In this document: positions 32,241 to 44,492 of the stretch, piece by piece
Layout: each line of letters starts with the position of its first letter
How positions within the stretch are numbered: position 1 is the stretch's first letter
NCBI GenBank assembly: GCA_012295275.1
Contig: CM022675.1
Coordinates: forward strand, 7,415,832-7,473,331
Reading direction: 5' to 3'
DNA: 57,500 bases
From: Chrysomallon squamiferum
Lineage: Eukaryota; Mollusca; Gastropoda; Neomphalida; Peltospiridae
The notes under the pieces: model-generated
Database searches by the model: none
What the model saw: only the letters and a program-made list of their open reading frames with translations
What the model was told of the DNA's origin: nothing
Position numbers and translations under genes: made by a program

Positions 32241-33550
32241 CATTGAGAGACGAGTGTATTTATTGGCATATGCTGCTGTTGTTGTAAATAAATATTTATT
32301 TGTCAAACACATTATTAAATATGAATATATTGCTTTTTAAATATGTCCAACATGAGTTTGTTGTTTTTCTTCATTTAGTAAGAAATAAAAAACATAGTAA
32401 AATAAAATAAATAATAATAATGATGAAAATAATGTTATAATGATGATGATGATGATGATGGTGACAGTCATGATGATAATGTTGAAGTATAAATTGCTAA
32501 AGAATTTCGAATATCTGTTTTTATTTATTTTAATTAATGAATATCAAAACATTATTTTGGTACTTCTGTGAGATAAAGTTTTCAGAGGAAACACAACACG
32601 TTCCCATTGGAAACTGTGTGTCTGTGTGTGTGTGTGTCTCATTCTGTACTGCACATTAAGTCATTTCTGATAATAGGTATAAAAGTTTCTAATATTACAT
32701 TGCATTCTCAAATAATAACAAATAATAAAAATAAAGAAAGACGTGCAGTTAGAATTTTTTTTTTTTAATGAATTAAAAAAAACAATTTTAAATATTAAAA
32801 ATTAAAAAATAATAAAGTAAAAATGCAGATAGTGACATGCATGAATATTAGTATAAAAACAAAGATAATAATAAATAATGATAATAATACCATTAACAAT
32901 AACAACAACTACAACAACAATAAAGACGATGATGTTGATAATAAAAAAACAAGAAAGAAAAACTGACAATAAAAATAAAATGTAAGTGAAAGTCATCAGT
33001 TATCTTTTGGAAGATGTTTGTCTTTTCAAATCCATAATATTTTTCATTTATGGTTTGTTAACTTGTAGAGTGATAATCACAATATGGAAATGATTTTGGT
33101 AGATCCAGTTTCTAAATGTCTGATTATTTGACTGAAAAAAAAAAAAAAAAAAAAAAAACAACAACAAAAAAAAACCACAAAACAAAACAAACATACATAA
33201 GTAAAAGTAAAATAAATAAATATAGGACTGTATTTGTTGAACAGTTTTCATTAATAATGAACAATACATGGAATCGGATGCTTCCAATTTTCTGCACGTG
33301 AGACATCATCGCATGCATGACAGACCACTTAGTTCAAGTTAATTTAACAGAAAAATATTTGATGTTCCTTGACACCTGTGAATAAATTATAGCTTTCAAA
33401 CTGCATTCATGACAGTTCAATTAGTTCCACCATTTCGCACCAAAAATGAATCTGAAATCCGTGGTTGCTCTTTAGCAAAAGGTAGCATTTCACATAACAT
33501 ATGGGGCATAACTCTGTGCAGGCTGTTTCCATTTGTTAAGAGGGGGCACT
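32241..33550. other. NAB-CLASP intergenic spacer
   Basis: No gene was recognised. Contains (GAT)n at 32438-32462, AAT/AAC-rich sequence at 32860-32925, poly-A at 33135-33159 and the first copy of a direct duplication (33235-33405). Confidence 0.5.
33235..33405 (+). repeat. Direct duplication, copy 1 (upstream of CLASP promoter)
   Basis: Shares TTGAACAGT...ATTAATAATGAACAATA, GGATGCTTCCAATTTTCTG, TAATTTAACAGAAAAATATT and GTTCCTTGACACCTGTGAA with 34556-34722, in the same orientation. Confidence 0.85.
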
Positions 33551-33642
33551 TGTCGCGAGATTTCTCGATATCGTGACGTCATAGCTTTGAATTGGAATCA
33601 TACGAATCATGGCGGATGCTATACAGTAGCGAGTTAATATAG
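33551..33642 (+). promoter_or_regulatory. CLASP core promoter and non-coding first exon
   Basis: A short island carries three classic housekeeping-promoter elements within about 65 bp: TGTCGCGAGA at 33551-33560 (one mismatch to the TCTCGCGAGA palindrome), a perfect full CRE TGACGTCA at 33574-33581, and ATGGCGG at 33609-33615 (core of a YY1-type site). This is followed by a donor ATATAG|GTAATT at 33642/33643. YY1-type ATGGCGG elements commonly sit just downstream of transcription starts, so a start between about 33580 and 33610 is likely (inference). The predicted non-coding exon would end at 33642 and splice to the acceptor ending 34765. The ATGGCGG also opens a six-codon upstream ORF ending in TAG at 33627-33629. 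Confidence 0.6.
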
Positions 33643-34555
33643 GTAATTGTTTTGACATTATGCACTGTATAAATGCACTTTTGCATTACAGCGATCTTTC
33701 ATCATTTTAAAATTCATAAATTTAATATATGTTCTTTTTTTCCTGTCTTGATTGTATCGATTGCTTTCTAATGCTTACTTCTTAAAATCGAGCGGTATCT
33801 TCCCGCAAAGGATAAATTCAAAGAACGTAATGATAATCAAGAGCAAATAGAAATTTAATATTGACGATCGCGAATTTTCTTCATAACAGAAAACGAGTAT
33901 TATCTCAAATTTGCATAGCAGACGTAATTTTGTTTTCTGCAGCATACCGACAAAGATCAAACTGGTGATGTAGATATATACTTAACAGGTGGCATAAATA
34001 TTCTTTAGGCTGGTCTATTTATAGAATATACAGCGCCACTGTATCAATGACAAGATTGTTTTATACTTATCTATGTTATAAATATAATTTAAGAATGTAT
34101 TATAATGTTATTTTATAACTTAATATATTTAAGAAGGTCATTAATATTAATATGCAGTTTTATGTTTTAAGATTACAAAATAATGCATGTTTTAATTGTT
34201 TAACTGATGTTATTGTTAAAGTATGAGTCAAAACAAGATTCCTCTGAAAAGTACAAAAAGATAAATAAATAGTTTGACTGATTGCTGTATCTGATTATGG
34301 GAAATATTTATGAAACTTGTAATATTACTGGGTCATGTTTATAACAAAAGTGAAGATTTATTATTTATCCTTAATGTTTTTGATTTTTTTCTTCTAATTT
34401 CAAAATAAGAAAATGCTTTAGTTATTTGAAATTAGTTAAAAAATCTTGTAAAAAGATATACCATGTAGTGTTATCAAATTTGTTTACTTTTCATAATATG
34501 CAGGAAAAGTCTAAATATATCTAGTGTTATTGAACATTACTCATATTTGTGTCTT

Positions 34556-34722
34556 TGTTGAACAGTCTTTATTAATAATGAACAATAAATGGATGCTTCC
34601 AATTTTCTGTCCTAGACACATCTTCATAGACAGTCCTGTTAGTTCAAATTTCTATTAATTTAACAGAAAAATATTTGACGTTCCTTGACACCTGTGAAAA
34701 AAAAAATTATAACTTTCAAATC
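34556..34722 (+). repeat. Direct duplication, copy 2 (upstream of CLASP coding exon)
   Basis: Second copy of the segment at 33235-33405, about 1.32 kb downstream, ending roughly 45 bases before the acceptor of the CLASP coding exon. Confidence 0.85.
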
Positions 34723-34765
34723 TGTTTGTATGTCACACTTTATTGTTTCTGATTTTCTTTTTCAG

Positions 34766-34947
34766 CCAAACGGAATAATTAATTCTTGGAGGAAAGAAAA
34801 TCCTGTTTTTAATTTGTGTGTTTGTGTCTGCGAAAACAGAACCACTGTCAAGTTTGACTTTTGACAGTGACATTTGTGGTGGAATTTTATTATTATATAT
34901 ATATATATATAAATATATATATATAATTTTTTTTTGAACACTTCATC
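34766..34947 (+). other. CLASP 5'UTR, exon 2 part
   Basis: An excellent acceptor (TCTGATTTTCTTTTTCAG, ending 34765) precedes the CLASP start codon by 182 bases. The segment has ordinary sequence for its first 120 bases, then an (AT)n stretch at about 34896-34925 and a T run just before the ATG. Paired with the donor at 33643 this gives a 1123-nt 5'UTR intron. The (AT)n tract inside a 5'UTR could form a hairpin 20 bases upstream of the start. Confidence 0.5.
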
Positions 34948-35124
34948 ATGGCTACTTTGGAAGATTTTCTGGCAAATGTTGTCACAAGCGATACGAGAAA
35001 ACGTATCCAAGCTCATACCGAGCTTATTCCGTTTCTGCGGGACCCACGCTGTTCTCTGGACGATGACGTTTTGGATAGTTTTATCAAAGGATTAGTTGGC
35101 TGGATCAACTGCAGCAATTACAAG
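34948..35124 (+). CDS. CLASP: CLASP-family protein, first coding exon (start of TOG1); gene continues beyond window
   Basis: CLASPs bind microtubule plus ends and suppress catastrophe through TOG domains. The 59-codon exon reads MATLEDFLANVVTSDTRKRI, then QAHTELIPFLRDPRCSLDDD, and ends LVGWINCSNYK. Vertebrate CLASP1 starts with the same arrangement: a short Met-led helix, KR(L/I)Q..., an acidic loop, LVDGLATSWVNSSNYK, and then an exon beginning VVLLG. The strongest anchors are the GKR/RKRIQ...EL spacing and the final W-(V/I)-N-x-SNYK. The ATG is preceded by TTCATC and in-frame stops. The donor CAAG|GTATGT (intron begins 35125) is strong and phase 0. No downstream exon was recognised in the remaining 22 kb. 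Another TOG-domain family is possible but fits less well. Confidence 0.82.
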
Positions 35125-36659
35125 GTATGTAACCGTTTGTGTCATCATCTTTATTTCTCTCACTACCCCGAACTGTAATATATATGTTTTACCTTTTCTG
35201 TCTCCATTCGTAAGCAGAGAAAAAAAAAAAAAAAAAAAATGAAGACGAAAAACCGAAAACATCTCCATACCTAATTTCAGAAAAATGAGGGAAAAGAAAT
35301 AACAAAAAAAATAAAAATAATAAACCTAACCCATATTAAGGACAGAAAAGAAAAGAAAAACCCTTCCATCCCTTAGCATAGAAAAACAGAATTTTGTTTT
35401 AATAAATACAGCACTTTGGATGCATATTCCAGACTAAAGATTGCATATGTAGGTGAGAATCAGAAGAACTGGTTGGTATGTGTCCTTGCTAAATATCATT
35501 CCTTTTCACAGAGGTCCTCAACTTGCCCCTATTAAGTTTCATACTGCTCTTTGACCTGTTATGGTTTGACTACAGAATTATTTTTAAGAATTTAATCTTA
35601 TTTTTGATATAAACTGATATATTTTGTGCATCTCAAACATTTGAAAGATGTGAGTTTGGTCATACCTCTCCTGTTAGCTGTGGATGGAAGCTTGTGCATT
35701 ATTATTACAGAAATTTGATCAATGACGGGAATATTTTATGTGAGATCTAATATGTTATTACAATAATAATATAGAAAATGAAATCAGGGTGAAATATACC
35801 ATATAGTGTACTCAATAAATAAATAAATATGTAAATAAATAATATGAATATAGAAAACAACAGACAATAAAATGAAGATTACTCACATCATATCAAGTGT
35901 TACTTCATATCTGTAGATATTTAGTTGTTCAAACTGATTTTGGATGTGAAATGAAAATGGTTAAAACAATCGTAATATTTTGAGTATTAAATAACAATAT
36001 TTTAGAGTAATGGAAAATGAAACTGAAGCAATATGCATCTCAATTATTTTATATATTAAATAAAAAGTTATACAGAAAGAATAAACAGGAAAACAGCACA
36101 ATATTGAATGTTAAACATGCTCTAAAGGATAAAGGAAGTGAAATATAAAGTGTCTGATATATACATTACATTATTATATATAAGGAAAATCCAGAGCAGT
36201 AGAAAACATAATATTTGAATAGCAGAGAATGCAAACAATTGAGAGATGGAATGTAATTATAAATAAAATTGATTTTAAAATAACTTTGATATATATCAAG
36301 TCTATTATCACATGCTAGAAATACAATAAAATATTTGGATGTAGATGTGATTATAAACCTAAAAAGATATGCGGGACAGTTAAAATATTTGTAAAATTTT
36401 TCATCTGACATCCAATATGCTCTATGCAGCAGAAACCTGTCTATATATAGATGCATATGTAGGTACATATTTGCACACAGACATCTGTATGTAGATGTGT
36501 ACAAGTTTATAAATTTCAGCCATCTGTTGCAATTCTAATGACGGCTTCAGTGAATTTATGGTCTCCTTTATTATTTGCTTATTGTGATTATTGTTAATGC
36601 GTTTTGAGCAGCGATGCAGATAATAAAAAGATACAGTTTGTTCCAACTGGTGGATCGAA

Positions 36660-38300
36660 ATACACTCGTCATTATAAAAAAAAAAAAAAAAAATGATAAA
36701 TATAAAAAATCTTTATTTTTATTTTGTTTTTAATAATAGTTATACCTTCTTTATTCTAACAAAAAAAGAGAAGAATTTATTTGTTTATGTTCATGACGTA
36801 TTAAAATAGAAAATATGGGCAACAATATGTTGCAGTAACATGCTTCGTATGTGTCTTTAGCTTAAGAACATATTAGGTAATAATGGAAATAGAATAATTT
36901 ATTGATCTTTGTTTCAGCTTATTATTGATTTGAGGTTCTTAATATGAAAATTAATCGGTTGTTGGCAAAGGATTTTTTTAATTTTAATGTTATTATTATT
37001 ATTATTATTATTACTGTTTTGTACAGCATGGGAAATATATTTAGTACATAATCCATTTATTTTAATAATTCAGTGGGTCATGGTGACTCAGAGTTTAACC
37101 TGTAATTAACAACCAGTTTTTTTTTTTTTCTTTCTTTGTTTTTTGTTTTGATATAAATGTCTGGCTGAAATAAATGTCAGTAAAATTTTAAATTAAAAAA
37201 ATAAAAAACACCCAGATTACAGATGACATATTTAATGTGCTTTTGTACTTGTATTCATACAGTCAGTCAGACATACATACATACATACAGACAGACAATT
37301 GTTAATCTTGGACAATAACTACCCAAAAATGTCCATCATTATTTTTTTGAAGGTCAAGGATGAATATATATCAGTTTGATTGGTCGTTATCATCACACGA
37401 TCAATTTAATCCAATCAAAATTACAAAACATTCCAGATTTCACATTCTGTGATGTGTTTTGTTTTCTAGAAATGATACAATACTGGGTGAAAAGAAAAAC
37501 GATTAGATATCTAAATTTATGATACAACATAACTCTGTCTGTTCTTTTCCCACAAGTTGGTTGTATTATAAAGTATTGGCTTTAGTCATTTGTAATTACA
37601 TGCCATGGATTATTGATACAACTTAACAGGGCATGCTGACATCATATTTGCTTTAATGATGTAATAACTGAGATATGTAATGTGTACTGACATATTAATA
37701 TACGTGTGTAATTTATTAGCATTGTTTTCTTATTATGCCACTTAATTTCTTATTTGATACCATTACTTGCCCAGTTAGTAATTATGTTAATTCATAATGT
37801 TGTTGTATAACAGTAATTTTATCTGATTTAGTAATTGTGTGCATAGCTAAATAATTGATATATATATATTTTTTCTTTTAATGCTCGTTATTTTGTTTGT
37901 ACTGGTACTAACTGGATTGTTGACAGATTAAAGTGAAAATAATTTCTAAGAGACTACCCATCAGAAAATTTAAAAAATAAATGAAAATAAATGGATATCA
38001 TATGTATTTGTATCTCAGTTGTTACAGTTCATAATATTAATTGTTTTTAGTAAACTATATCTTTTAAAAAAAGAAAGAAAAAAAAGAGAAAATGTGTTTT
38101 CTGTTTGTATTTATATTTTTAAATAATGAGACCGATGTTTGCCAACTCTCAATATTTAACTGGAATTTTGTCAAAGAAGTGTGAAAATAACATTCCTTTT
38201 TCCTTTTTTTACTGTTGTAAGATTAGAATTAAACAACTGCGCATGCATATATTGAGAGTGAGCGATACACATATGTAGATACAAACATACATCCATACAT
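36660..38300. other. CLASP intron, AT-rich with short repeats
   Basis: No exon was recognised. Contains poly-A (36677-36693), (ATT)n (36990-37013) and (CATA)n/(CAGA)n (37271-37297). Confidence 0.5.
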
Positions 38301-38304
38301 GAAG

Positions 38305-38405
38305 GAACACACACACACACACACACACACATTCTCATTCACTCAAAAACAGGCTGGATAACACACACACTCACACATATATACATACAGACATACATAC
38401 AGTAA
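38305..38405. repeat. (AC)n/(CATA)n-rich tract
   Basis: CA dinucleotides at 38308-38331 and CACACTCACACATATATACA-type sequence to 38400. Confidence 0.9.
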
Positions 38406-38874
38406 TGGTAACTGTTATATTTTTACAGTTTGAAAATGCTAATTACATTTGTCGAAATTCTCCTCATGGCTTACTGGATTGTTGTCAAACAAAAGCTGAA
38501 ATAATCACATAAGTGGGTTTTGTTGAATTCGGATAACGCTTGTAATCCTCGCGTTGTTTGAGACTGGTGTGCCTCTGCCTGTCTGCCAGTATTAAGAGAC
38601 TAGAATGACCTTACCCAGTCAACACCAACTCTGCAAACATCTCCCGCCATCAGATGTAAATGTCAGAGTTAAAAAGATGCATGCTCTTGCACACTTACCC
38701 ACTTACAGTCTAAATATGAAGCCCGCCAACAGATATGTTTTTTTTCCTTTTTCTTTTCTCTCTGTATTACTCGGTTGTCAAAGAAACAGTGTTTGTACAG
38801 CCACTGGTTTCCAAATCTTTTTATTTTCCTTTTTTTTTATCTTTTATTTTTTTATATGTATTTCAAATGTTATT

Positions 38875-38988
38875 AAATTTATTATTATTATTAATATTCT
38901 TATTGGTATTCTTTTTCTTCTTCTTCTTATTATTATCATTACTATTATTTTATTATTATTATTATTATTGTTATTATTATTACTATTA

Positions 38989-39032
<44 letters not shown>

Positions 39033-39052
39033 TTTTTTTTTTTTTTTCATCA
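38875..39052. repeat. (ATT)n-rich tract and poly-T
   Basis: ATT and CTT triplets with a short duplicated block, ending in poly-T and CATCAT. Confidence 0.93.
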
Positions 39053-39119
39053 TCATTGATGAGAGTACTTCAAAGGTCTAGTTCATTTTGAAGAAATATA
39101 ATCTTGTGAAAATATTTTA

Positions 39120-39400
39120 GAAAAGATATATTTTGGTAGGTCAAAAAGATGGAATGGGGGTTTCTTTACAAAGAAAAAATGGGAAGGAAGGTTGAAAGAA
39201 AATGGGAAAGAAGAATACAGAGAGAAAAATGGAAAGAGGAATATAGAAAGATAGTGATAGAAAGAAAATAGGAAAAGGGTGGTAAAAAGTAATGCAGATT
39301 GAGAGAAAGTGGACAGAAGAATAAAAAAAAAAAAATAAAGGAAAGAAAAAGCTAAGTTGAGAGAAAATGGGGAAAGAAAGATAGAAAAAATTGTTTATTG
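39120..39400. repeat. Polypurine (GA-rich) degenerate repeat
   Basis: Nearly pyrimidine-free strand with recurring GAGAGAAAATGGGAAAGAAG-like words about every 35-45 bp. Confidence 0.8.
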
Positions 39401-40299
39401 TTTAAACTTGTCACATTATATATAAATATAAATATAAAGAACTAATAAAAGTTGTAAAGGAACACACCAAGGTGTTTTGATATAAATTATGTGTGATTTT
39501 TTACCTGTACAGGTGTTTTATTTACATATCAAATAATATAAATCTGCATTGTAATACAGTGTATGTTGTATAAATAAGCTTATATTTTATTAAGTGCTAA
39601 TTTTATGTGGCATTTTACTTTTATGTTTGCTTTTATGCCATATTTTTTCAGTGATTTTTCCAAAGAAATTCTTTTTTCTTTTTTTAAATGTATGTTCTTA
39701 TACTGATCATTAAAACCTTTATCATATAACAACAACAACAAAATTATTTGTATATATACTGTATGAAGTTCAAATTCCTAAAAATTTTTTATCCATTTTT
39801 TTTTTTTTAAAAGGATATTTTATACCTGGCATAGATAATACCTGACTGCGTTCCAACATTTTTTTTGTGAATGTTCCATCAGGCCAAATTAGACATTAAC
39901 AGGAAATAACCGTTAATGTGTCTGCTACAGTTAATAATCAAAACCAATTTTCTATCATGTAAAAAAAAAAAAAAAGTCTTATCTGTTTGTAGAAGTAGTG
40001 GAATTCTAACCTCCCCCAACAAAAAGAAATTACTTTCTTTCTCCAACAGCTCACTAGTCAGTATAACTTCTTAGTGAGCTGTGTTCGTTATGGCTCATGC
40101 TCACCACAAACCATTTATTTTGATTATTGCCAGTAGTCTGTGGATATAGAACTCCAGAAAGTATTTCCTAAATTATTTTTATCTTCACCTGTTCTGTTGT
40201 CTGATTCATTTCCTTTGTGTTCTACCTTACTCAGGTAAAAAAAATAAAAATAAAAAAAAAAAAATTAAATTGTACCAAATTACCAAAACCACGAGTTAA

Positions 40300-40725
40300 A
40301 TTTACCACTGTTTTTTTTTTTTTTCTTTACTTCTGTCTGCTTCCTTTTTTCTTTTCTGAATGTTGTATAACAACACACTACAACCTTTTTCTTGGTATGG
40401 TATTCCCTTTTATGACCTATATCCTATACACTTAATCATTTTCCTTCCTGTATTACTGTATTTTATTTTATTTTGTCTCTCTTGACCCTATGCTTTTTCT
40501 CTCCTGTATATGTGTGGGGGGTTTTTCCGGATCTTTATAAACCCCATCTTTTTCTTCTCTGTAATCCCCATTTTTTTATTTTCTGCCACCCATTTTTCTC
40601 CCACTTTTTCATCCCTTCGTACCTCCATTTTGTGTTTCAAGTTCCACTCTATATCTGTTTTTTTTTCTTTCTATTCTACTCTACTCCCATTTTTTTTTCC
40701 ATCCCTACTCATTGAAGATAATGGC
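40300..40725. repeat. Polypyrimidine tract
   Basis: T/C-rich with repeated CCCATTTTTTT and CTCTCCTGTAT words; open frames in it are compositional. Confidence 0.7.
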
Positions 40726-41446
40726 TTGTTTATAAAAAAATATGTACTTCATAAGAACATGCTCTGTTTAACAAGTTAAACGTTTTAATTTAATAACATA
40801 CACTTAATAACAGTAAAAAATATCCTGGTTCAGTAGATGTATGGGCAGTGAATTAAAACATTTATTAATATAGGTTTAGGTTTGAAGGTTTATGGCCCTT
40901 TAAGTGTAGAGGGATGGTTGACTGGACATATTTAAAAAAAAAAAAAAAAAAAAAATTAAATATAAAAAATTGTATGAATTCTCATCCTTGTGTATGTGTA
41001 TTTTGTATAAAAGTTAAAAATAATTAACACTATATGATTTTGACAGTTTTCAATAATGAAGATGTTAACCTAAAAAATACACGAAATGCTCAAAACATAA
41101 TCAGCCTATCCTGTAAAATATAATTTTTAACATAAACAATGACCAAGTTTTAAAAGTATAAACATTTTAAAAGTGATATTCATAAGGTTGCTCGTGGGTT
41201 CCTTTTAAATGTGGTTTGATACAGGTTGGGTCATTTTGTTAACTGTGATGTTGTGATGTGAACTGTTTTCTTATTTAGTGGGATTGGATTATTGTGGTTC
41301 TCAGTTTTTTCTTTCATATGGCTTCATGTAATGGTCTAGAGTAGGTTTTATGTATTTTTGATTTTCTCCAACAAGTAATTCAAATATTACCACCTAAATT
41401 TTTTCAAATGGATTCAAAAATGTGGTATAAAATAAGTATAGATATA

Positions 41447-41483
<37 letters not shown>

Positions 41484-42760
41484 ATACTACCAGTAAATTC
41501 AGAAATTAAGATTTAACATTTTTCAGATTATTTTTATATGGTTTTACACTAGTGTCTATGCATTCATTTACATTTTTTTTTTTTTTTACTACCAGTAATA
41601 CAGATGTTACAGTAGAAGATGTTTCAAATTATTTTCATATGGTTTCACATGTCTGTCATATAAAATCAATACCTGTGCAGGGTTTTGATTATTTCAAGAA
41701 ATGCTGGTGTTAATTGCTACAGAAAATAATTTCATACAGTTTCCTGTGTGATTTTTTAAATGTTGTGTTAGGTTAGCTGTTCTGAAAACAGCAGAAGCCA
41801 TGCATTAATTAACCAGCCATGTTAATTAATTCTTTGTAAATTTCTTTTAAAATAGCTTTATTCTGTATTGATCTTCAGAAAAAATCACTTTGTCCAGAGC
41901 TAAGACAAAAAAATAAATAAAAAGGTGACGATAATGACAATGATGATAAAAATATATCTGTAAAATTAAAAAAATACTCTAGCAGAAACATTTTTATTTA
42001 TTTATTTTAAATTTTTTATTATAAATTTTACTTTTGAAAAAGAGCTCATTTTTATTATTTTTAAAACACAACAATTGGATTCAGAAAATACTCATTAGTG
42101 ATACTCATTAACATAAGCTATTTTCTAATTCAATTAGATGTATTTATTTATTTATATTTTAAAAAAAATGTTTTATTGGTGAACGAAAGTACCACCTGAC
42201 TGTGTATATACATTGAGTGAAAAACATCCTAAAATAAAAATAGATCAATGATGTTTTCTGAGTCATATAGGAAGAGTTTCCTTCTGGAAGTTGTATAAGG
42301 ACACACACACATACTCATATATAAACACATACAAACACATTCAAATAAAGTAAATACTCATACAGTATTTGGTGTTTTTTTTGTATGTAAGTTATGTATA
42401 GTTTTGAATATTCATTAATTAGACCATTCTGATATGTATCTCATCTAATCACACATATATTTCTGATTTCTGTTGGTCAGTATGATTGTTATCACATACC
42501 TGATTATCATACTAGTCACTTTCTGAAATGAACTTTTACAGTTATTCATATAAAAATGTTTTCAAGTGGAAATGTTATGTTTTGTTACATTTTCTAAACA
42601 TCTTTTTCTTGGCCAGTGTCCCATGACTGGTTTATTAAAGACAGTATTACGTGTTTTGCTGTTCATGGGAAGGAGCACAAAAAAGGATGACTTGTTGTTA
42701 ACTGAAGATGAATATGATAAATAGCTATAGATAAAAAATATTTTGAGAGTTATTTGTTAA
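40726..42760. other. CLASP intron, AT-rich sequence
   Basis: No exon was recognised. Contains long poly-A runs (40931-40955 and 41451-41480), poly-T (41573-41588) and loosely repeated ACTACCAGTAAT...CAGA segments at 41480-41660. Confidence 0.5.
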
Positions 42761-42764
42761 TGTT

Positions 42765-43426
42765 TTTTTTTATTTTTCAATTTTTTTTTCCCTTCCCAAT
42801 TCTCATTCTATCCTTTTTCTTTTGCTTCTTTCTTTTCTTTTTCTTTTTCTTTTTTCTTTCTGTCTCTTTATTTTTTCTTTCTCTTTCTTGTACCATTTTA
42901 CTCTGTTTGATGATGTTGAGCATCCTCCTTCACTCATTGTGACAATAAAATTTATTATTCACATGGCCTATTTTATTTTATTTCACTTCACAAGCTCTGA
43001 ATATTTTCAACTGTTGATTATGCTTAATCACATACTATCAGTTCTACATCACTGATTGTATAATGTACAGGTGTACAGGTATTGCTTGTTTACCTGCTGT
43101 CCTTTTCATTGTTCAGGTATGTGAAAGTGAGTTTCAGATTCTCGTTAACCTCGTAGGTATCACTAGGTGTGATCGCAATTTAACATTCTAGATTTGATTC
43201 ACTTTGCTTCTGTCCATATGGAAAGATTTTATATTTCTCTTTATCTGTGTTCATCGTATTCTTTCATTATCTTTCCCTTGTCTTATCTACCTTTTTCAAT
43301 ATTTCTGAATTTTTATGTGTCTTTTTTTCTAATCCAATTACTTATTAGAGTTTTCCTCTTTCTTTCACCTTTTTGTTACTCTTTCCATTTCATTCACTTC
43401 CTGCTACTGTCTTTCTTTCTTGCACT

Positions 43427-43504
<78 letters not shown>

Positions 43505-43510
43505 AGCATT
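42765..43510. repeat. CT-rich region with pure (TC)n at 43433-43505
   Basis: Two pyrimidine tracts (42770-42895 and 43200-43510), the second containing more than 30 uninterrupted TC units. Confidence 0.9.
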
Positions 43511-44247
43511 ATTCTTTTCTTTTCAGTATCTATGTCTTACTGATGATCAGTCCTGTACTTGTTTTAATATATATACGTATATTCTCTTTTTCTATTAAAA
43601 AACATAAGTACCAGTTTGTTCTGGTCCTCTGAGGCAAATAAACCTGTACAGTTTAAACTATAACAAAATAAAAAATGTTTCTTTTGTTCAGGATACTCAT
43701 GTTTAATTTAGTTTTTTTTTTTTAATATGAACACTGGTAGGTGTTGAGTACTTACTTAACACCTTTGATAATTATCTAATGCACTGGCGTGACATTTCAA
43801 AAAGGTGGGCTGAAATTATATATGTATGTGTGTGTGTGTATGTGTTTTGAAGGTTTTTTTGTAAAATGTATATGCATATGTACACATAATAACTAATATA
43901 CTGAAAGAAATAGAAGGAAAAAAAAAATTACAGATTAAATGGAGTGACATCATAATACACACACTCCTTTGTAACTAAAACTGCCAGGTACTTAACAGGT
44001 AAATAATAAATTACATAAGACTGAAAAGTTAGGAACTGGCTGTTAAAAGGATAAAGGAAAGAAATTACATGAACCAAAAAAAAAAAAAGAAGAAGCAAAT
44101 AAAAATATAATGTGAAGTATATATAAAACTGAAAATAAGTATAAAAAAAAAGTTTTATGACAGGCATGCATCATGTGTTTCTACACAATGATTATGTTTT
44201 ATGTCTTTAAATGTCAGGCTTTACATTTTTATTTGACTTTTTATGTT

Positions 44248-44270
44248 TTTTTTTTTTTTTTTTTTTTTTG
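44248..44270. repeat. Poly-T tract
   Basis: Uninterrupted T run; a nearby (AAT)n lies at 44462-44492 and a poly-A at 44727-44746. Confidence 0.9.
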
Positions 44271-44457
44271 AAAGATTGATATGCGTTACTTAATCATTTT
44301 AAAATATTTGAAGAGGTTTTCTTTCCATATCCAACCTTGTTTGTTATTATCTGTAGTTCAGAGACACAATAGTGTCAATATTTGCTAAATATTTAAGAAC
44401 AGGTTTTTAAAATGAATATTGAAGCTTTTGAGTTGGAGAGATTGATATCTGTTTAGC

Positions 44458-44492
<35 letters not shown>

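Noticed and set aside
35430-35720. Possible second CLASP exon after an acceptor-like CCTTTTCACAG (about 35512)
   Set aside because: No frame downstream shows the expected VVLLG-type TOG helix, and stops occur quickly.
38605-39081. 158-codon open frame in the CLASP intron
   Set aside because: About the first 50 codons have normal composition, but the rest is a translation of T-rich and (ATT)n repeats; no splice logic or domain.
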